Shown here: positions 10,004 to 18,432 of the stretch, in pieces
Layout of the letters: every line of letters begins with the position of its first letter
How positions within the stretch are numbered: position 1 is the stretch's first letter
Assembly (NCBI GenBank): GCA_963677815.1
Contig: OY782499.1
Location: forward strand, 124,001-188,000
Origin: JAEKNW01 sp963677815
Lineage (GTDB): Bacteria > Cloacimonadota > Cloacimonadia > Cloacimonadales > JAFGVF01
Length of the DNA: 64,000 nt
Reading direction: 5' to 3'
The notes under the pieces: model-generated
The model's input: only the letters and a program-made list of their open reading frames with translations
Told to the model about the DNA's origin: nothing
Databases searched by the model: none
Made by a program: the position numbers and the translations under genes

Positions 10004-10890
10004 CGGGTTTCCTCCTTAAACACAGGAATATCGTTAATAGAATTAACTATCACCCCACTCCCGCTTATATTAATAATCTTATTATAAACATCTATAATTA
10101 AATCATCCGGAGTTGATGCTCCGGCACTGATTCCAATTCTATTTTTTTTAGTGAACCAATCTTCTATAAGTTCTTCAGCAGTTTCTATATGATAAGTTTC
10201 TGCATAGCTACAAGAAATTTTAGCTAACATTTTTGTATTAGAACTCATCTTACCACCGATAACTAACATCAAGTCACTAGCTTGAGCTAGAGCTCTAGTA
10301 GAAGACTGCCTAATAGTGGTAGCACTACAAATAGTATTAACTATATGTAACTCAAAAGTTGTGTCAAGTAATTTTTTTACTATTTTTACAAAAACTTCAT
10401 AAGTTTGTGTAGTTTGTGATATCAAAGCCACCTTTGGAGCCTTTATTTGTGGGATTTCTTCAGGAGATTCTACAACTAAAAATTTTCCAGATAAATATGA
10501 AATGAGAGCTAAAACTTCTGGATGTTGTCTATTTCCTAAGACAACAACATAGTAGCCTTCCTTAGATAATTTCTCTCCCATGGATTGTAATTTACTTACA
10601 TAAGGGCAGGTTGCATCAATAATATCTATGCCTTTATTGGAAAGACTTTGTTTAGCCTCTTTTGATATTCCATGAGATCTGATAATAGCTGGAGTATCAT
10701 TTACTTGGCTAACATCTTCAACAGAATACACTCCGATATCCTCAAGCCTTGCTACAACTTGTGGGTTATGTATAATTGGTCCTATTGTTACGAGTTTTTC
10801 TTTGCGTTCACTGGCTTGGTCATGAGCAATCTTTATAGCCCTTTTCACACCAAAACAGAAACCTGAATTCTTAGCTAGTCTAATTACCAT
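10000..10890 (-). CDS. ispH: 4-hydroxy-3-methylbut-2-enyl diphosphate reductase
   Basis: 296 aa. All three iron-sulfur cysteines are in place: C12 (SGFCFGVKRA), C95 (DATCPYVSK) and C188 (NTICSATTIRQ). The SQTTQT segment (159-164) is also conserved. The enzyme performs the last step of the MEP isoprenoid pathway, giving IPP and DMAPP. It overlaps plsC upstream by 11 bases and rpsA downstream by 4 bases. The cmk-plsC-ispH-rpsA order is a well-known conserved cluster in several bacterial phyla. Some relatives fuse ispH and rpsA; here they are separate but overlapping. Confidence 0.96.
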   Translation of the reverse strand: MVIRLAKNSGFCFGVKRAIKIAHDQASERKEKLVTIGPIIHNPQVVARLEDIGVYSVEDVSQVNDTPAIIRSHGISKEAKQSLSNKGIDIIDATCPYVSKLQSMGEKLSKEGYYVVVLGNRQHPEVLALISYLSGKFLVVESPEEIPQIKAPKVALISQTTQTYEVFVKIVKKLLDTTFELHIVNTICSATTIRQSSTRALAQASDLMLVIGGKMSSNTKMLAKISCSYAETYHIETAEELIEDWFTKKNRIGISAGASTPDDLIIDVYNKIINISGSGVIVNSINDIPVFKEETR

Positions 10891-11482
10891 CTTTTAATCC
10901 GTTAATAATATCTAAAATATTCTTTGATATTTTTCTATAGTTATCTTTATTTAATTCTAAGTCTTGATAATAATCAGGATTTAAGGGTTTACCAACATAC
11001 ATTCTTAGTTTTTTAATCCTCAGCAAACAAGCGAATAGATGATTAGAATTTTCTAGATAGATAGGCAGGACACTTGATTTAGTATTCATTGCAAGCAAGG
11101 CAATCCCAGGCTTGGCAGTAAATGACTTTCTAGAACCTTCAGGAAAGATAACAATAGTTTCATCATTATTCAATATGTTATTAATAGTAGTCAGGGCTCT
11201 TTTATCCACTACACCTCTTCTAACAGGAGTAGCATTAAATTTAGAAATTATCCAGCCAAATGGTTTGAATTTGAAAAGTTCTTCTTTAGCCATAAAGTGA
11301 ATAGCTACAGGCATAGTTGAACCTATCAAAGGTGGGTCAAAGTTGGAAAGATGATTAGAAGCTATAATGCAGCGTTGAGAGAAAACACCTTCTAGATTCT
11401 CTTTGCCAATAATCTTCAAACCGAAAACATATTTGAAAATAATATTTACTGATTTAGAAACTATCTTATAATAAGCTTTCAC
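10880..11482 (-). CDS. plsC: 1-acyl-sn-glycerol-3-phosphate acyltransferase
   Basis: 200 aa. Motif I is H44-X4-D49 (NHLSNFDPP), the acyltransferase catalytic pair, and motif III is FPEGSR at about 113-118. The product makes phosphatidic acid from lysophosphatidic acid at the inner membrane face. It is short for the family, which is common in this gene cluster. Its start overlaps the end of cmk by 4 bases and its end overlaps ispH by 11 bases, so it belongs to the same coupled operon. Confidence 0.93.
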   Translation of the reverse strand: MKAYYKIVSKSVNIIFKYVFGLKIIGKENLEGVFSQRCIIASNHLSNFDPPLIGSTMPVAIHFMAKEELFKFKPFGWIISKFNATPVRRGVVDKRALTTINNILNNDETIVIFPEGSRKSFTAKPGIALLAMNTKSSVLPIYLENSNHLFACLLRIKKLRMYVGKPLNPDYYQDLELNKDNYRKISKNILDIINGLKDGN

Positions 11483-12165
11483 TGAGACTTCCTAATTATG
11501 TTCATAATCTTTTCAACTTGTTCACTAATGGATAGATTAGTTGAGTCGATTAAAATAGCATCATCAGCTTGCTTGAGAGGTGCTATAGCCCTGTGAGAAT
11601 CATTATAATCTCTTTTAGCTAGTTCTTCCTTAACTTGATCAAAAGACTTTTCTGACCCTTTGGCTTTTTCTTCTAGATATCTCCTTTGGGCTCTTTCATT
11701 TAAATCAGCTACCATGAAGAATTTAAAATCAGCATCAGGAAAAACAACAGTTCCTATATCTCTACCATCCATGACAATTCCTTTGGCTTGACCGAGTTTT
11801 CTTTGCAATGTGGTCATACCTTGTCGAACAATACCTATAGCTGAAATATCAGATGCCATTTTGCCAACTTGGGGTTCTCTGATAGCTTGGGATACATCTT
11901 CTCCGTCTAAGAGAACTATGTTGTTTGGTAATGAATATTGGATTTGAACATCTATTTCTTCCATCATCTTGGTTAATGAAGGGATATCATCAAGAGCTAT
12001 GTTTTCTCGATAAGCTTTTAAACCACAGGCACGATACATAGCCCCAGTATCTAGATATACGTATTTTAGATGCTTGGCTAATTCTTTAGCTGTAGTAGAT
12101 TTACCTGATGAAGCAGGTCCATCAATAGCAATTATAAATTTATTAGTTTTATTGTTTTTTTCCAT
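11479..12165 (-). CDS. cmk: Cytidylate kinase
   Basis: 228 aa. The N-terminal P-loop is DGPASSGKST (15-24). The MDGRDIGTVVFPDA segment and the RRYLEE lid region are typical of CMP/dCMP kinase. It phosphorylates CMP and dCMP in pyrimidine nucleotide metabolism. It is the first gene of the cmk-plsC-ispH-rpsA operon. No clear Shine-Dalgarno precedes the ATG at 12165, and I could not identify a convincing promoter in the AT-rich upstream sequence. The start is supported by the family alignment around the P-loop. Confidence 0.94.
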   Translation of the reverse strand: MEKNNKTNKFIIAIDGPASSGKSTTAKELAKHLKYVYLDTGAMYRACGLKAYRENIALDDIPSLTKMMEEIDVQIQYSLPNNIVLLDGEDVSQAIREPQVGKMASDISAIGIVRQGMTTLQRKLGQAKGIVMDGRDIGTVVFPDADFKFFMVADLNERAQRRYLEEKAKGSEKSFDQVKEELAKRDYNDSHRAIAPLKQADDAILIDSTNLSISEQVEKIMNIIRKSQ

Positions 12166-12484
12166 ATTAGACGAATTTCATGTTTTTTCAAAAATAGTCA
12201 AATGTTTTTTTGTAAAATCTCCAAGCTTGATATGAAGACGCTTCAACCCAGATAATGTAGTAGAACTTTATTGAAGAGTGCAGATTATTCTAGCAAAATA
12301 GCTTACAAAATTTTGACGCATATAATATATATATTCGGAGAAATTATGGAAGTTACTTTTGCAGAATAATATAGTGCTATTCACAAAGGTCTACTGCATT
12401 GTTTGGGTTCAACTATCAAGTCCAGACTGTGTAAAAAGAAAGAATCTAGCACTCTTCATCAAAATTCTACGCATCATTCTGGTT
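12166..12484. other. Gene-free stretch upstream of cmk carrying an R1 repeat
   Basis: Contains R1 copy 1 (12242-12413) and no supported ORF. The minus-strand sequence next to cmk holds a TTGACT but no good partner -10 box. Confidence 0.5.
12242..12413. repeat. R1 palindromic repeat, copy 1 (simple form)
   Basis: About 170 bases forming one long imperfect inverted repeat. The left end reads TTCAACCCAGATAATG, and the reverse complement of the right end reads TTGAACCCAAACAATG. The arms stay similar for about 80 bases towards an AT-rich centre (TATAATATATATATTC). It matches R1 copy 2 at 14711-14880 closely. There is no ORF inside. The shape is MITE-like; the mobilising enzyme is unknown. Confidence 0.8.
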
Positions 12485-12510
12485 AAAAAAAAGCCTCGAA
12501 TTAACGAGGC
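12485..12510 (-). terminator. Rho-independent terminator after the LamG protein
   Basis: GCCTCG (12493-12498) pairs with CGAGGC (12505-12510) around a 6-nt loop. On the minus strand eight U residues follow. It lies 41 bases past the stop at 12552. Confidence 0.85.
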
Positions 12511-12551
12511 ATAAGTATATATGTTAACTTGAATAAATAGCTAGACTGATT

Positions 12552-14459
12552 TTATTTCATTAACACCATTTTTCTAGTTTCAGTATATTTGCCACTAGTA
12601 AAACGATAGTAGTAAATTCCACTTACTACTTCTTTTCCTCTAGAGTTTAATCCCTTCCAAACCACATTATAGTTACCAGATTGATTATGAGAAATGGATT
12701 TATTCCAAATCTTTCTTCCAGCAATATTGAAAATCTCAATTTCCACATTAGCAGGTTTTTTTAGTGTATAGGAAATTGTTGTTGAAGGATTAAATGGATT
12801 AGGATAAGCATTATGGAGTTGAGTTTGCACAGGAATATCTATTATAGGGTCTTCAAAATTATTATCAAGAAAAACAGTAATAGGTCCGTGAAAATAGTCA
12901 TTTCCTCCCAGTTCAACGATTTTAAGCCAATAATAGTATTGTCCATTCTCATTTATTGTTTCGTCGGTAAAACTATACTTATGATGCATAGCAGTATTAG
13001 TAGCAAAAATCATTGAACCTACCTGTTTAGCGAGATTTAAGTCATTATCTTGAGCTCTTAAGACACTAAAACCGCTAAGGTTAGACTCACTATGTGTTAC
13101 CCAATCCAAAGATACTATGTTTTCACCTAAACAAGAACCAGTAAAGGAGGCAAAGCCAACAGGTAAGGTAGTATCTTCTGGAGAGATAATAATAGGGACA
13201 TTACCTTTACTTCCAAAAGACACGTTTGTAAATACTACATCAGTTGGTCCAATAGCTGGATAAGGATTGCCTTGATGCCAAGTTAAACCACCATCTTCTG
13301 AATCATTATAATAGGCTATTACATACCAAGTTCCAGCAGGTACTGCTATTTCTAAATCACTTGTGGTTGAAGCATTAAAGACCATTACAATATCACTATC
13401 TGTAGTATTAGCAGGTAAAGGAACTTCTAAGCTTTCAATAGAACCTGATGTTGCTGAAACTTGTACATCCGCTTGTCCACTATAAATAAACCCAGGATTA
13501 TCAACATCTTCTAAAGTAAAAGTACCAACAAAAGAGATATTTTTACTACTAGTTAAGTTACTTATTATATTGCTATCTGAGCCTGAGGCTAAGGTCCATA
13601 TATAATTATCCTTTTCAGCAGATACAGTACCACTGAAGCCATTTTCAAGGCTAATTTCCCCAGGATCATTACCATAATCTTCTGTTTCTGTAGATATATT
13701 CACCCCGCTTATATTACCTGTATCTATATTTATCGTATAATAAGGAAGATTGTCTGACCAAGATGCGTTTACTAAAGTTCCATTATAGTTGTTATTTGCA
13801 CTATTGATAGCTGTGGTTCCAGAACCTGTATTAAACTGAAAATCTGCTAAAAGATTATCAGCAGTTACCGAGTTGAAACGGTTATCTGCTATCTCAGATT
13901 GTGAACGGGCGATATCCCAGATTCGGACTTGATCAATATTACCAGTCATATTTCGCCAATCTCCTGTTTGATCAATAGCACCAATTAAAAGCTTCTTTGA
14001 ACTGGCTGGAATGCTAGATGTATTATTTAAGGAAGCGACTTCAACACCATTCACGTATAATTTGACTACATTGCCATTGTAAGTAGCAGCTACATGTTGC
14101 CAGGTATTCAAAGTTAAGGCATTATCTGCAGTACAATCAAGCCAGATATTCCCTCCTCCACTCATATTAAATTCTAATTTCCCTGACGCTGATCCATACC
14201 TAAAAGACCACCCATAGGTATTTGTTGGAGACCAACTTACTTTTGAAGCTATAGTATTTTTCCACCACCCATCTTTAAAATTTGTAGGATAAATCCAGGC
14301 TTCAATTGTTAGATTGTTTGTGAGGTCATAGTAAGTTGAATTTCCACAATCTACATATTGACCCTCTGAGTTGAAAGAAAGCGAATGATCACTTCCCCAA
14401 AGTCCAAAACTAAAGAAAACCAAAACAGCTAAGAAAATAAAAATCGTTTTTTGATTCAT
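12552..14459 (-). CDS. Secreted LamG-domain protein with T9SS/FlgD-like sorting tail
   Basis: 635 aa. Residues 1-22 are a signal peptide (MNQKTIFIFLAVLVFFSFGLWG). Residues about 27-205 form a LamG/concanavalin-like jelly roll with the family hallmarks LTIEAWIYPT, NTWQHVAATYNG and IDQVRIWDIARS. A beta-rich middle follows. The last 85-90 residues are a sorting tail starting AYPNPFNPSTTISY and ending in RKMVLMK, with the GIYYYRF strand typical of the type. The predicted role is cell-surface attachment or carbohydrate binding; the ligand is unknown. It stands alone, with its own terminator at 12485-12510. Loss of a partner operon cannot be judged here. Confidence 0.85.
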   Translation of the reverse strand: MNQKTIFIFLAVLVFFSFGLWGSDHSLSFNSEGQYVDCGNSTYYDLTNNLTIEAWIYPTNFKDGWWKNTIASKVSWSPTNTYGWSFRYGSASGKLEFNMSGGGNIWLDCTADNALTLNTWQHVAATYNGNVVKLYVNGVEVASLNNTSSIPASSKKLLIGAIDQTGDWRNMTGNIDQVRIWDIARSQSEIADNRFNSVTADNLLADFQFNTGSGTTAINSANNNYNGTLVNASWSDNLPYYTINIDTGNISGVNISTETEDYGNDPGEISLENGFSGTVSAEKDNYIWTLASGSDSNIISNLTSSKNISFVGTFTLEDVDNPGFIYSGQADVQVSATSGSIESLEVPLPANTTDSDIVMVFNASTTSDLEIAVPAGTWYVIAYYNDSEDGGLTWHQGNPYPAIGPTDVVFTNVSFGSKGNVPIIISPEDTTLPVGFASFTGSCLGENIVSLDWVTHSESNLSGFSVLRAQDNDLNLAKQVGSMIFATNTAMHHKYSFTDETINENGQYYYWLKIVELGGNDYFHGPITVFLDNNFEDPIIDIPVQTQLHNAYPNPFNPSTTISYTLKKPANVEIEIFNIAGRKIWNKSISHNQSGNYNVVWKGLNSRGKEVVSGIYYYRFTSGKYTETRKMVLMK

Positions 14460-14710
14460 ATTAAATATTCCTTTTTTAATATATTATTTTAAAATTTACT
14501 ACTTTTTTTTGTCAGTTATTTAATCATATTTTTCTTGCATCAGTGTATATAGTGCAAATCATGAGCCTAAATTTTGTGAATTATTCATGCTGGTTAATCT
14601 ATTCTATTACAGATAAATATAGCTTTTAGGAATAATAAATCCTCATTACTTTTCAGTAATTATATGAAAATGAAAACTTAAGAATGAAAACTATTGAATC
14701 TAAGGATTGT

Positions 14711-14880
14711 TTAACCCAGATTGTGCAATAGAGCTTTAGAAAAGAGTGCATATTCTTTTAGCAAAATAGCTTACAGAATTCCGACGCATATAAATATATA
14801 TATTCGGAAGAATTATGTAAGTTACTTTTGCAAAAGAATATAGTGCTATTTTCAAAGATCTATTGCATTATTTGGGTTTA
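14711..14880. repeat. R1 palindromic repeat, copy 2 (simple form, reference copy)
   Basis: The clearest copy. The left end is TTAACCCAGATTGTGCAATA and the reverse complement of the right end is TAAACCCAAATAATGCAATA. The arms continue to match (AGAGCTTTAGA versus AGATCTTTGA, then ATTCTTTTAGCAAAAT versus ATTCTTTTGCAAAAG) to an AT-rich centre near 14795. No insert and no ORF. Confidence 0.85.
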
Positions 14881-15035
14881 GCATCTTAATCCCCCTTAAT
14901 GAAGGGGAAAATAGGGGGTGATTCTACTTCTGTAAGAAAGTCTAAAGGCTTTAAATATAATAGTAAATGAAGAAACTTAATATCCTCATAGCTCCAGAGG
15001 AGCGACATCTTTGTAGATCAGAAAGTAAAAAAAAG

Positions 15036-15503
15036 GGCTCAAGTTCAAGTCTGGTGGAAATTATGTTGCATTATTTTGCACTAGATATTGTATTACAGTA
15101 GTTTACGGATTATAAGTTACTATTGATAGTATTATTTTAGCAGAATAAGATATAATCCTGAAAGGATAGGTCTTATATCCCTAAAGGGGATTAATAGTTT
15201 AGCCCAGGGTAAAATCCTGAAGGGATTGCAACCCTGGGTAATGATGTATATAAAAAGCCTAACCCTGTAAGAGTTTAATAAAAACATATATACCAATGAT
15301 TTAATATTATAATTAGTTACCATTATATTAAACCCTTACAGGGTTAGGTCGTAATTTTGGATATTGTTCCTGGGGTGACGATCCTTATAGGATCTTACCC
15401 CAGGCTAAATTATTAATCCCTTTCAGGGATACTTTGGATAATCACACTAATGATAAAATTTTATATTTTATTAAATTTTTTCCACCAGACTTGAACTTGA
15501 GCC
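15036..15503. repeat. Nested palindromic element of about 470 bp
   Basis: A perfect 25-bp inverted repeat forms the ends (15036-15060 with 15479-15503). Nested inside are arms at about 15175-15240 and 15365-15432 that are reverse complements with scattered changes, and a core inverted repeat with one mismatch (15258-15280 with 15326-15348). Each inner arm also folds on itself: CCCAGGG (15203-15209) with CCCTGGG (15232-15238), and CCTGGGGT (15369-15376) with ACCCCAGG (15397-15404). The two arms carry different bases at these stems but each keeps its own pairing. Confidence 0.8.
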
Positions 15504-15533
15504 TTCTAAATTATCACAAGAAGCTTATAGTGT

Positions 15534-15591
15534 CTTGATTGTTACTCTCTCAATAAGTTTCCAATAAACATTTGAGAGAGTAACAATCAAG
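15534..15591. repeat. CTTGATTGTTAC hairpin, copy 1
   Basis: A perfect 20-bp stem (15534-15553 with 15572-15591) with an 18-nt loop. It lies 54 bases past the stop of the sigma54-type regulator on the minus strand. No clear U-run follows, so a terminator role is possible but unproven. Related copies are at 38508-38565 and 54619-54676, with a half-copy near 20283-20307. Confidence 0.75.
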
Positions 15592-15645
15592 CAGTTATTA
15601 AACGTATTATTGGTCAATTATATTATATATTCACTATTATATTAT

Positions 15646-17880
15646 TTATCTTTTCTTCTTTATAATTCTACTAGCATAAGCTTCTAAGCCATACTTTTCT
15701 ATCCTCCTTGTCATAGTAGAATTACTCATATTCAGTGATTTAGCAGCATCTCTACGAACGCCTTTACAAGAAATTAAGGCTTTAATAATTTTCTCTTTTT
15801 CATTTGTCTTTTCTAGAGCGTCTGTGTCTTTGCTAGAATAATCTAAATTGCACACATTATCTAGCAGTTTAGCATCCCAATAAGTGGTCTCACCCAAAAT
15901 AAATAGTTTTTCAATAATATTTTTAAGCTCCCTAACATTACCAGGGAAAGAGTATTCTTCTAGACGTTTAATAAATGAACTCTTAATATTTGGCAATAAC
16001 CGGTTGCTTTCTTTTGAGAACATGTTTACAAAGTGTTCTACTAACACTGGTATGTCTTCTTTTCTTTCTCTTAAAGGAGGGATAATAATTTCGATTGTAT
16101 TTATCCGATAAAAGAGATCAATCCTAAAGAGGTCTTTATCTATTAGTTCTTTAATAGGCCTATTAGTGGAAGATATAATTCTTGCATCAAACGAAATCTC
16201 ATTTGTAGTTCCGACAGGTATAACTTTTCGACTTTCAAGGACTCTAAGTAATTTAGCTTGAAATTCTACTGGTATTTCAGTGATTTCATCGATAAATAAA
16301 GTTCCATTATTAGCTTGTAAAAAAAATCCTTTTTCATTTGAAATAGCACCAGTATAAGAACCTTTTTTGTGCCCGAACAATTCGCTTTCCATCAAACTTG
16401 AAGCGATTGCAGCTGCATTAATAGCAATTAAGGAAGAATCCTTTCTAATGCTATTATTATGTATTAGATTAGCCAAAACTTCTTTTCCAGTTCCTGATTC
16501 ACCTCTAATCAAGACACTTACATTTGCTTGTTTAGCGACTAAATGGGCCTGGTGAAGAACCTTATGAATACTCTTACTAATTCCAACAAAATCCTTATTG
16601 GTAAGAGAAGATTCTTCATCTAGGTGTTTCTCAAAATCAACATAAGTTAGATTATTTGATTCTGCTCCCTGATAATTTTCTTTTAGTTTAGTTATTTGCT
16701 TACATAATTCTGTTTGATTTTTTTGCAACATACTAATACATTTGGGATAATCCTTCTTACTTTGATAAAGCTTGGCTAAAGTATTTCTTGCAGTAAAAAC
16801 ATAATCATTGAGTTTAAATTTACTACTTCTTTTAAGACACCTCAACAACAAGTCTTCTGCTTGTTCATAATGTTTTAACTTTAATAACATCTTTGCTAAG
16901 TTAATATATATTTCTAGTTCAGCATTCTTATCATCTAAGTTTACAGCAATCTTAGAAGCTTTCTCCATATAGGCTATTGCATCATTAGTATTACCTTTTA
17001 AAGCTTGTGCAATAGCATAATTATTGAATAAGTCCATAAGAAATTGCGGATTATTAAAGGATAATTCTTTAGCGAGAGCATGACATTCGTCTAAATAAGC
17101 TAAAGCCTGTTGATAATCTTTACTTGTTAGTTTAAGGGAAGCTAAACTGAAGGTTAATTGTAGAGTTTGCATAGCTGAATCGAGTTTTATGCTCAATTCT
17201 TTGGCTTGAATAAGAACTTTCTCAGCATCATCATATCTTTTTAATTCCATGAGTGCTTTAGCTAAATTATTTTTTAGATTCATACTATAGGCATAATTCT
17301 TGTCTTTATCGCTAATAATTAGGGCTTCACGTAAATATCGCAGTGATTTTTTAATTCGTTTGGCAGAAATACAGATGTTTGCTAGACTCATTAGAGATTG
17401 TAAGCGAATCTGAGATTCTCCATTATCTCCTAAGATTTGCTGAACTTGCTGATGACGTTCTTCAGCTAGATCATAACTATTCTGATTAAGATAGTAATCT
17501 CCCTGATAAGCAAAACAAGCCGCTAACAGCAAAGGGTCTTGGGCAACTCGTGCATTTTCTTCTGCTACTTCAAGAAAAGTTTTTGCTTTTGTTGAATTAT
17601 CATGATAACAAAGACTAAGCATAAGATTACCATGTACAATAAAAAAAGAATCCTTGGTTGATACTGCAAGACTGATCAGACTATTTAGGATTGCTTCTGC
17701 AAGGTCAAAACGTCTGATCTTAGTATAAGCATAAGCATCAATAAATAAGAAATGTATTTCTTTTAAATCTTTATATTTTTCTTTATAATTTTCAGCTTTC
17801 TCTAAGTAGTCAATAGGATTCCTATGACAAATATCACGAAGAAGCTTAAAATTCTTTTCAACTAATTTGGTATTATTCAT
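15646..17880 (-). CDS. Sigma54-dependent transcriptional activator with TPR sensor region
   Basis: 744 aa. Residues 1-400 are tetratricopeptide-like helical repeats and probably the signal-sensing part; there is no receiver, GAF or FHA domain. The AAA+ sigma54-interaction domain spans about 430-665, with Walker A GESGTGKE (460-467), Walker B TLFIDE (527-532) and FPGNVREL (645-652). The sigma54-contact loop reads GSYTGA (507-512) instead of the usual GAFTGA. A Fis-type HTH lies at about 695-735. A good promoter (TTGACA, 18 bases, TATAAA) is at 17912-17941. I saw no clear -24/-12 site in the window, so its targets are unknown. It lies between two sorting-tail genes. Confidence 0.9.
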   Translation of the reverse strand: MNNTKLVEKNFKLLRDICHRNPIDYLEKAENYKEKYKDLKEIHFLFIDAYAYTKIRRFDLAEAILNSLISLAVSTKDSFFIVHGNLMLSLCYHDNSTKAKTFLEVAEENARVAQDPLLLAACFAYQGDYYLNQNSYDLAEERHQQVQQILGDNGESQIRLQSLMSLANICISAKRIKKSLRYLREALIISDKDKNYAYSMNLKNNLAKALMELKRYDDAEKVLIQAKELSIKLDSAMQTLQLTFSLASLKLTSKDYQQALAYLDECHALAKELSFNNPQFLMDLFNNYAIAQALKGNTNDAIAYMEKASKIAVNLDDKNAELEIYINLAKMLLKLKHYEQAEDLLLRCLKRSSKFKLNDYVFTARNTLAKLYQSKKDYPKCISMLQKNQTELCKQITKLKENYQGAESNNLTYVDFEKHLDEESSLTNKDFVGISKSIHKVLHQAHLVAKQANVSVLIRGESGTGKEVLANLIHNNSIRKDSSLIAINAAAIASSLMESELFGHKKGSYTGAISNEKGFFLQANNGTLFIDEITEIPVEFQAKLLRVLESRKVIPVGTTNEISFDARIISSTNRPIKELIDKDLFRIDLFYRINTIEIIIPPLRERKEDIPVLVEHFVNMFSKESNRLLPNIKSSFIKRLEEYSFPGNVRELKNIIEKLFILGETTYWDAKLLDNVCNLDYSSKDTDALEKTNEKEKIIKALISCKGVRRDAAKSLNMSNSTMTRRIEKYGLEAYASRIIKKKR

Positions 17881-17911
17881 TAAATTTCCTAGATTAAATA
17901 TATTCAGAAAT

Positions 17912-17941
17912 TTTATACTGATTTTAAGAATTATTTGTCAA
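17912..17941 (-). promoter_or_regulatory. Sigma70-type promoter of the TPR/sigma54 activator gene
   Basis: On the minus strand TTGACA (17941-17936) and TATAAA (17917-17912) are separated by 18 bases, about 32 bases before the start codon at 17880. Confidence 0.65.
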
Positions 17942-18432
17942 GCAAATTCTATTAATGAGATTTGTGCCAAAAGGGGAGCCTCTTCAATCCTCAAGTTATT
18001 CTTTCTAATAGTTTTTCTTGTCTTTGGTGAATAATTATGATTAGTAACATATACCCTACATTGGATTGGATTGCCGATAAGACACATCTTCTTTCAAGTT
18101 GTAGTGAATAAATTCTTAAAATCTCGGAGAGATGCAGATATAATAGGCAGGGTTCGTTAGACCCAGTATATACGAAACTAATAATTATCTTAGCCCTGGA
18201 AAGGCGATTTTTCTTGATGATGTTAACACCTCCTTCCAGTTTAAAAAACAAGTTTCATGATAAAACCAACCCACTCTGTTTTGGAGAGAGCCTATTTATA
18301 TACTATTTTGTTTAAGTTTGAATAAATCATTAGCCATCTCTTTTTTAAAAAAAGAGACTAAAAATTCTGAGAAGTTGACTTTGTCAACACTCTGATCCCC
18401 CTCTGTGAGGGGGACACAGGGGTGTTTATCTT
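17942..18432. other. Gene-free stretch with small palindromes
   Basis: No convincing gene. The 86-aa frame at 17991-18251 (-) shows no known motif and contains repeat-like text (agccctggaaaggcgat). The stretch also holds TCTCTTTTTT/AAAAAAAGAGA (about 18337-18357), GTTGACtttGTCAAC (18374-18388) and a CCCCCT/GGGGG hairpin of the CCCCTT family (about 18397-18424), just past the stop of the next minus-strand gene. Confidence 0.5.

Larger units (their letters stand above)
14460..15645. other. 1.2-kb gene-free stretch packed with inverted repeats
   Basis: No supported gene. From left to right it holds R1 copy 2 (14711-14880), a CCCCTT-type hairpin (about 14889-14923), a sequence reading gctccagaggagcgacatct (14991-15010) that resembles a widespread bacterial intergenic repeat, a nested palindrome of about 470 bp (15036-15503) and a CTTGATTGTTAC hairpin (15534-15591). 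The 63-aa frame at 15132-15323 lies inside the palindrome and is not supported as a gene. Confidence 0.7.

Noticed and set aside
15132..15323. 63-aa ORF on the minus strand
   Set aside because: It lies wholly inside the nested palindrome and has no ribosome-binding site or motif.
17991..18251. 86-aa ORF on the minus strand
   Set aside because: No known motif, contains repeat-like text and no good evidence of selection. It was kept only as part of an intergenic note.
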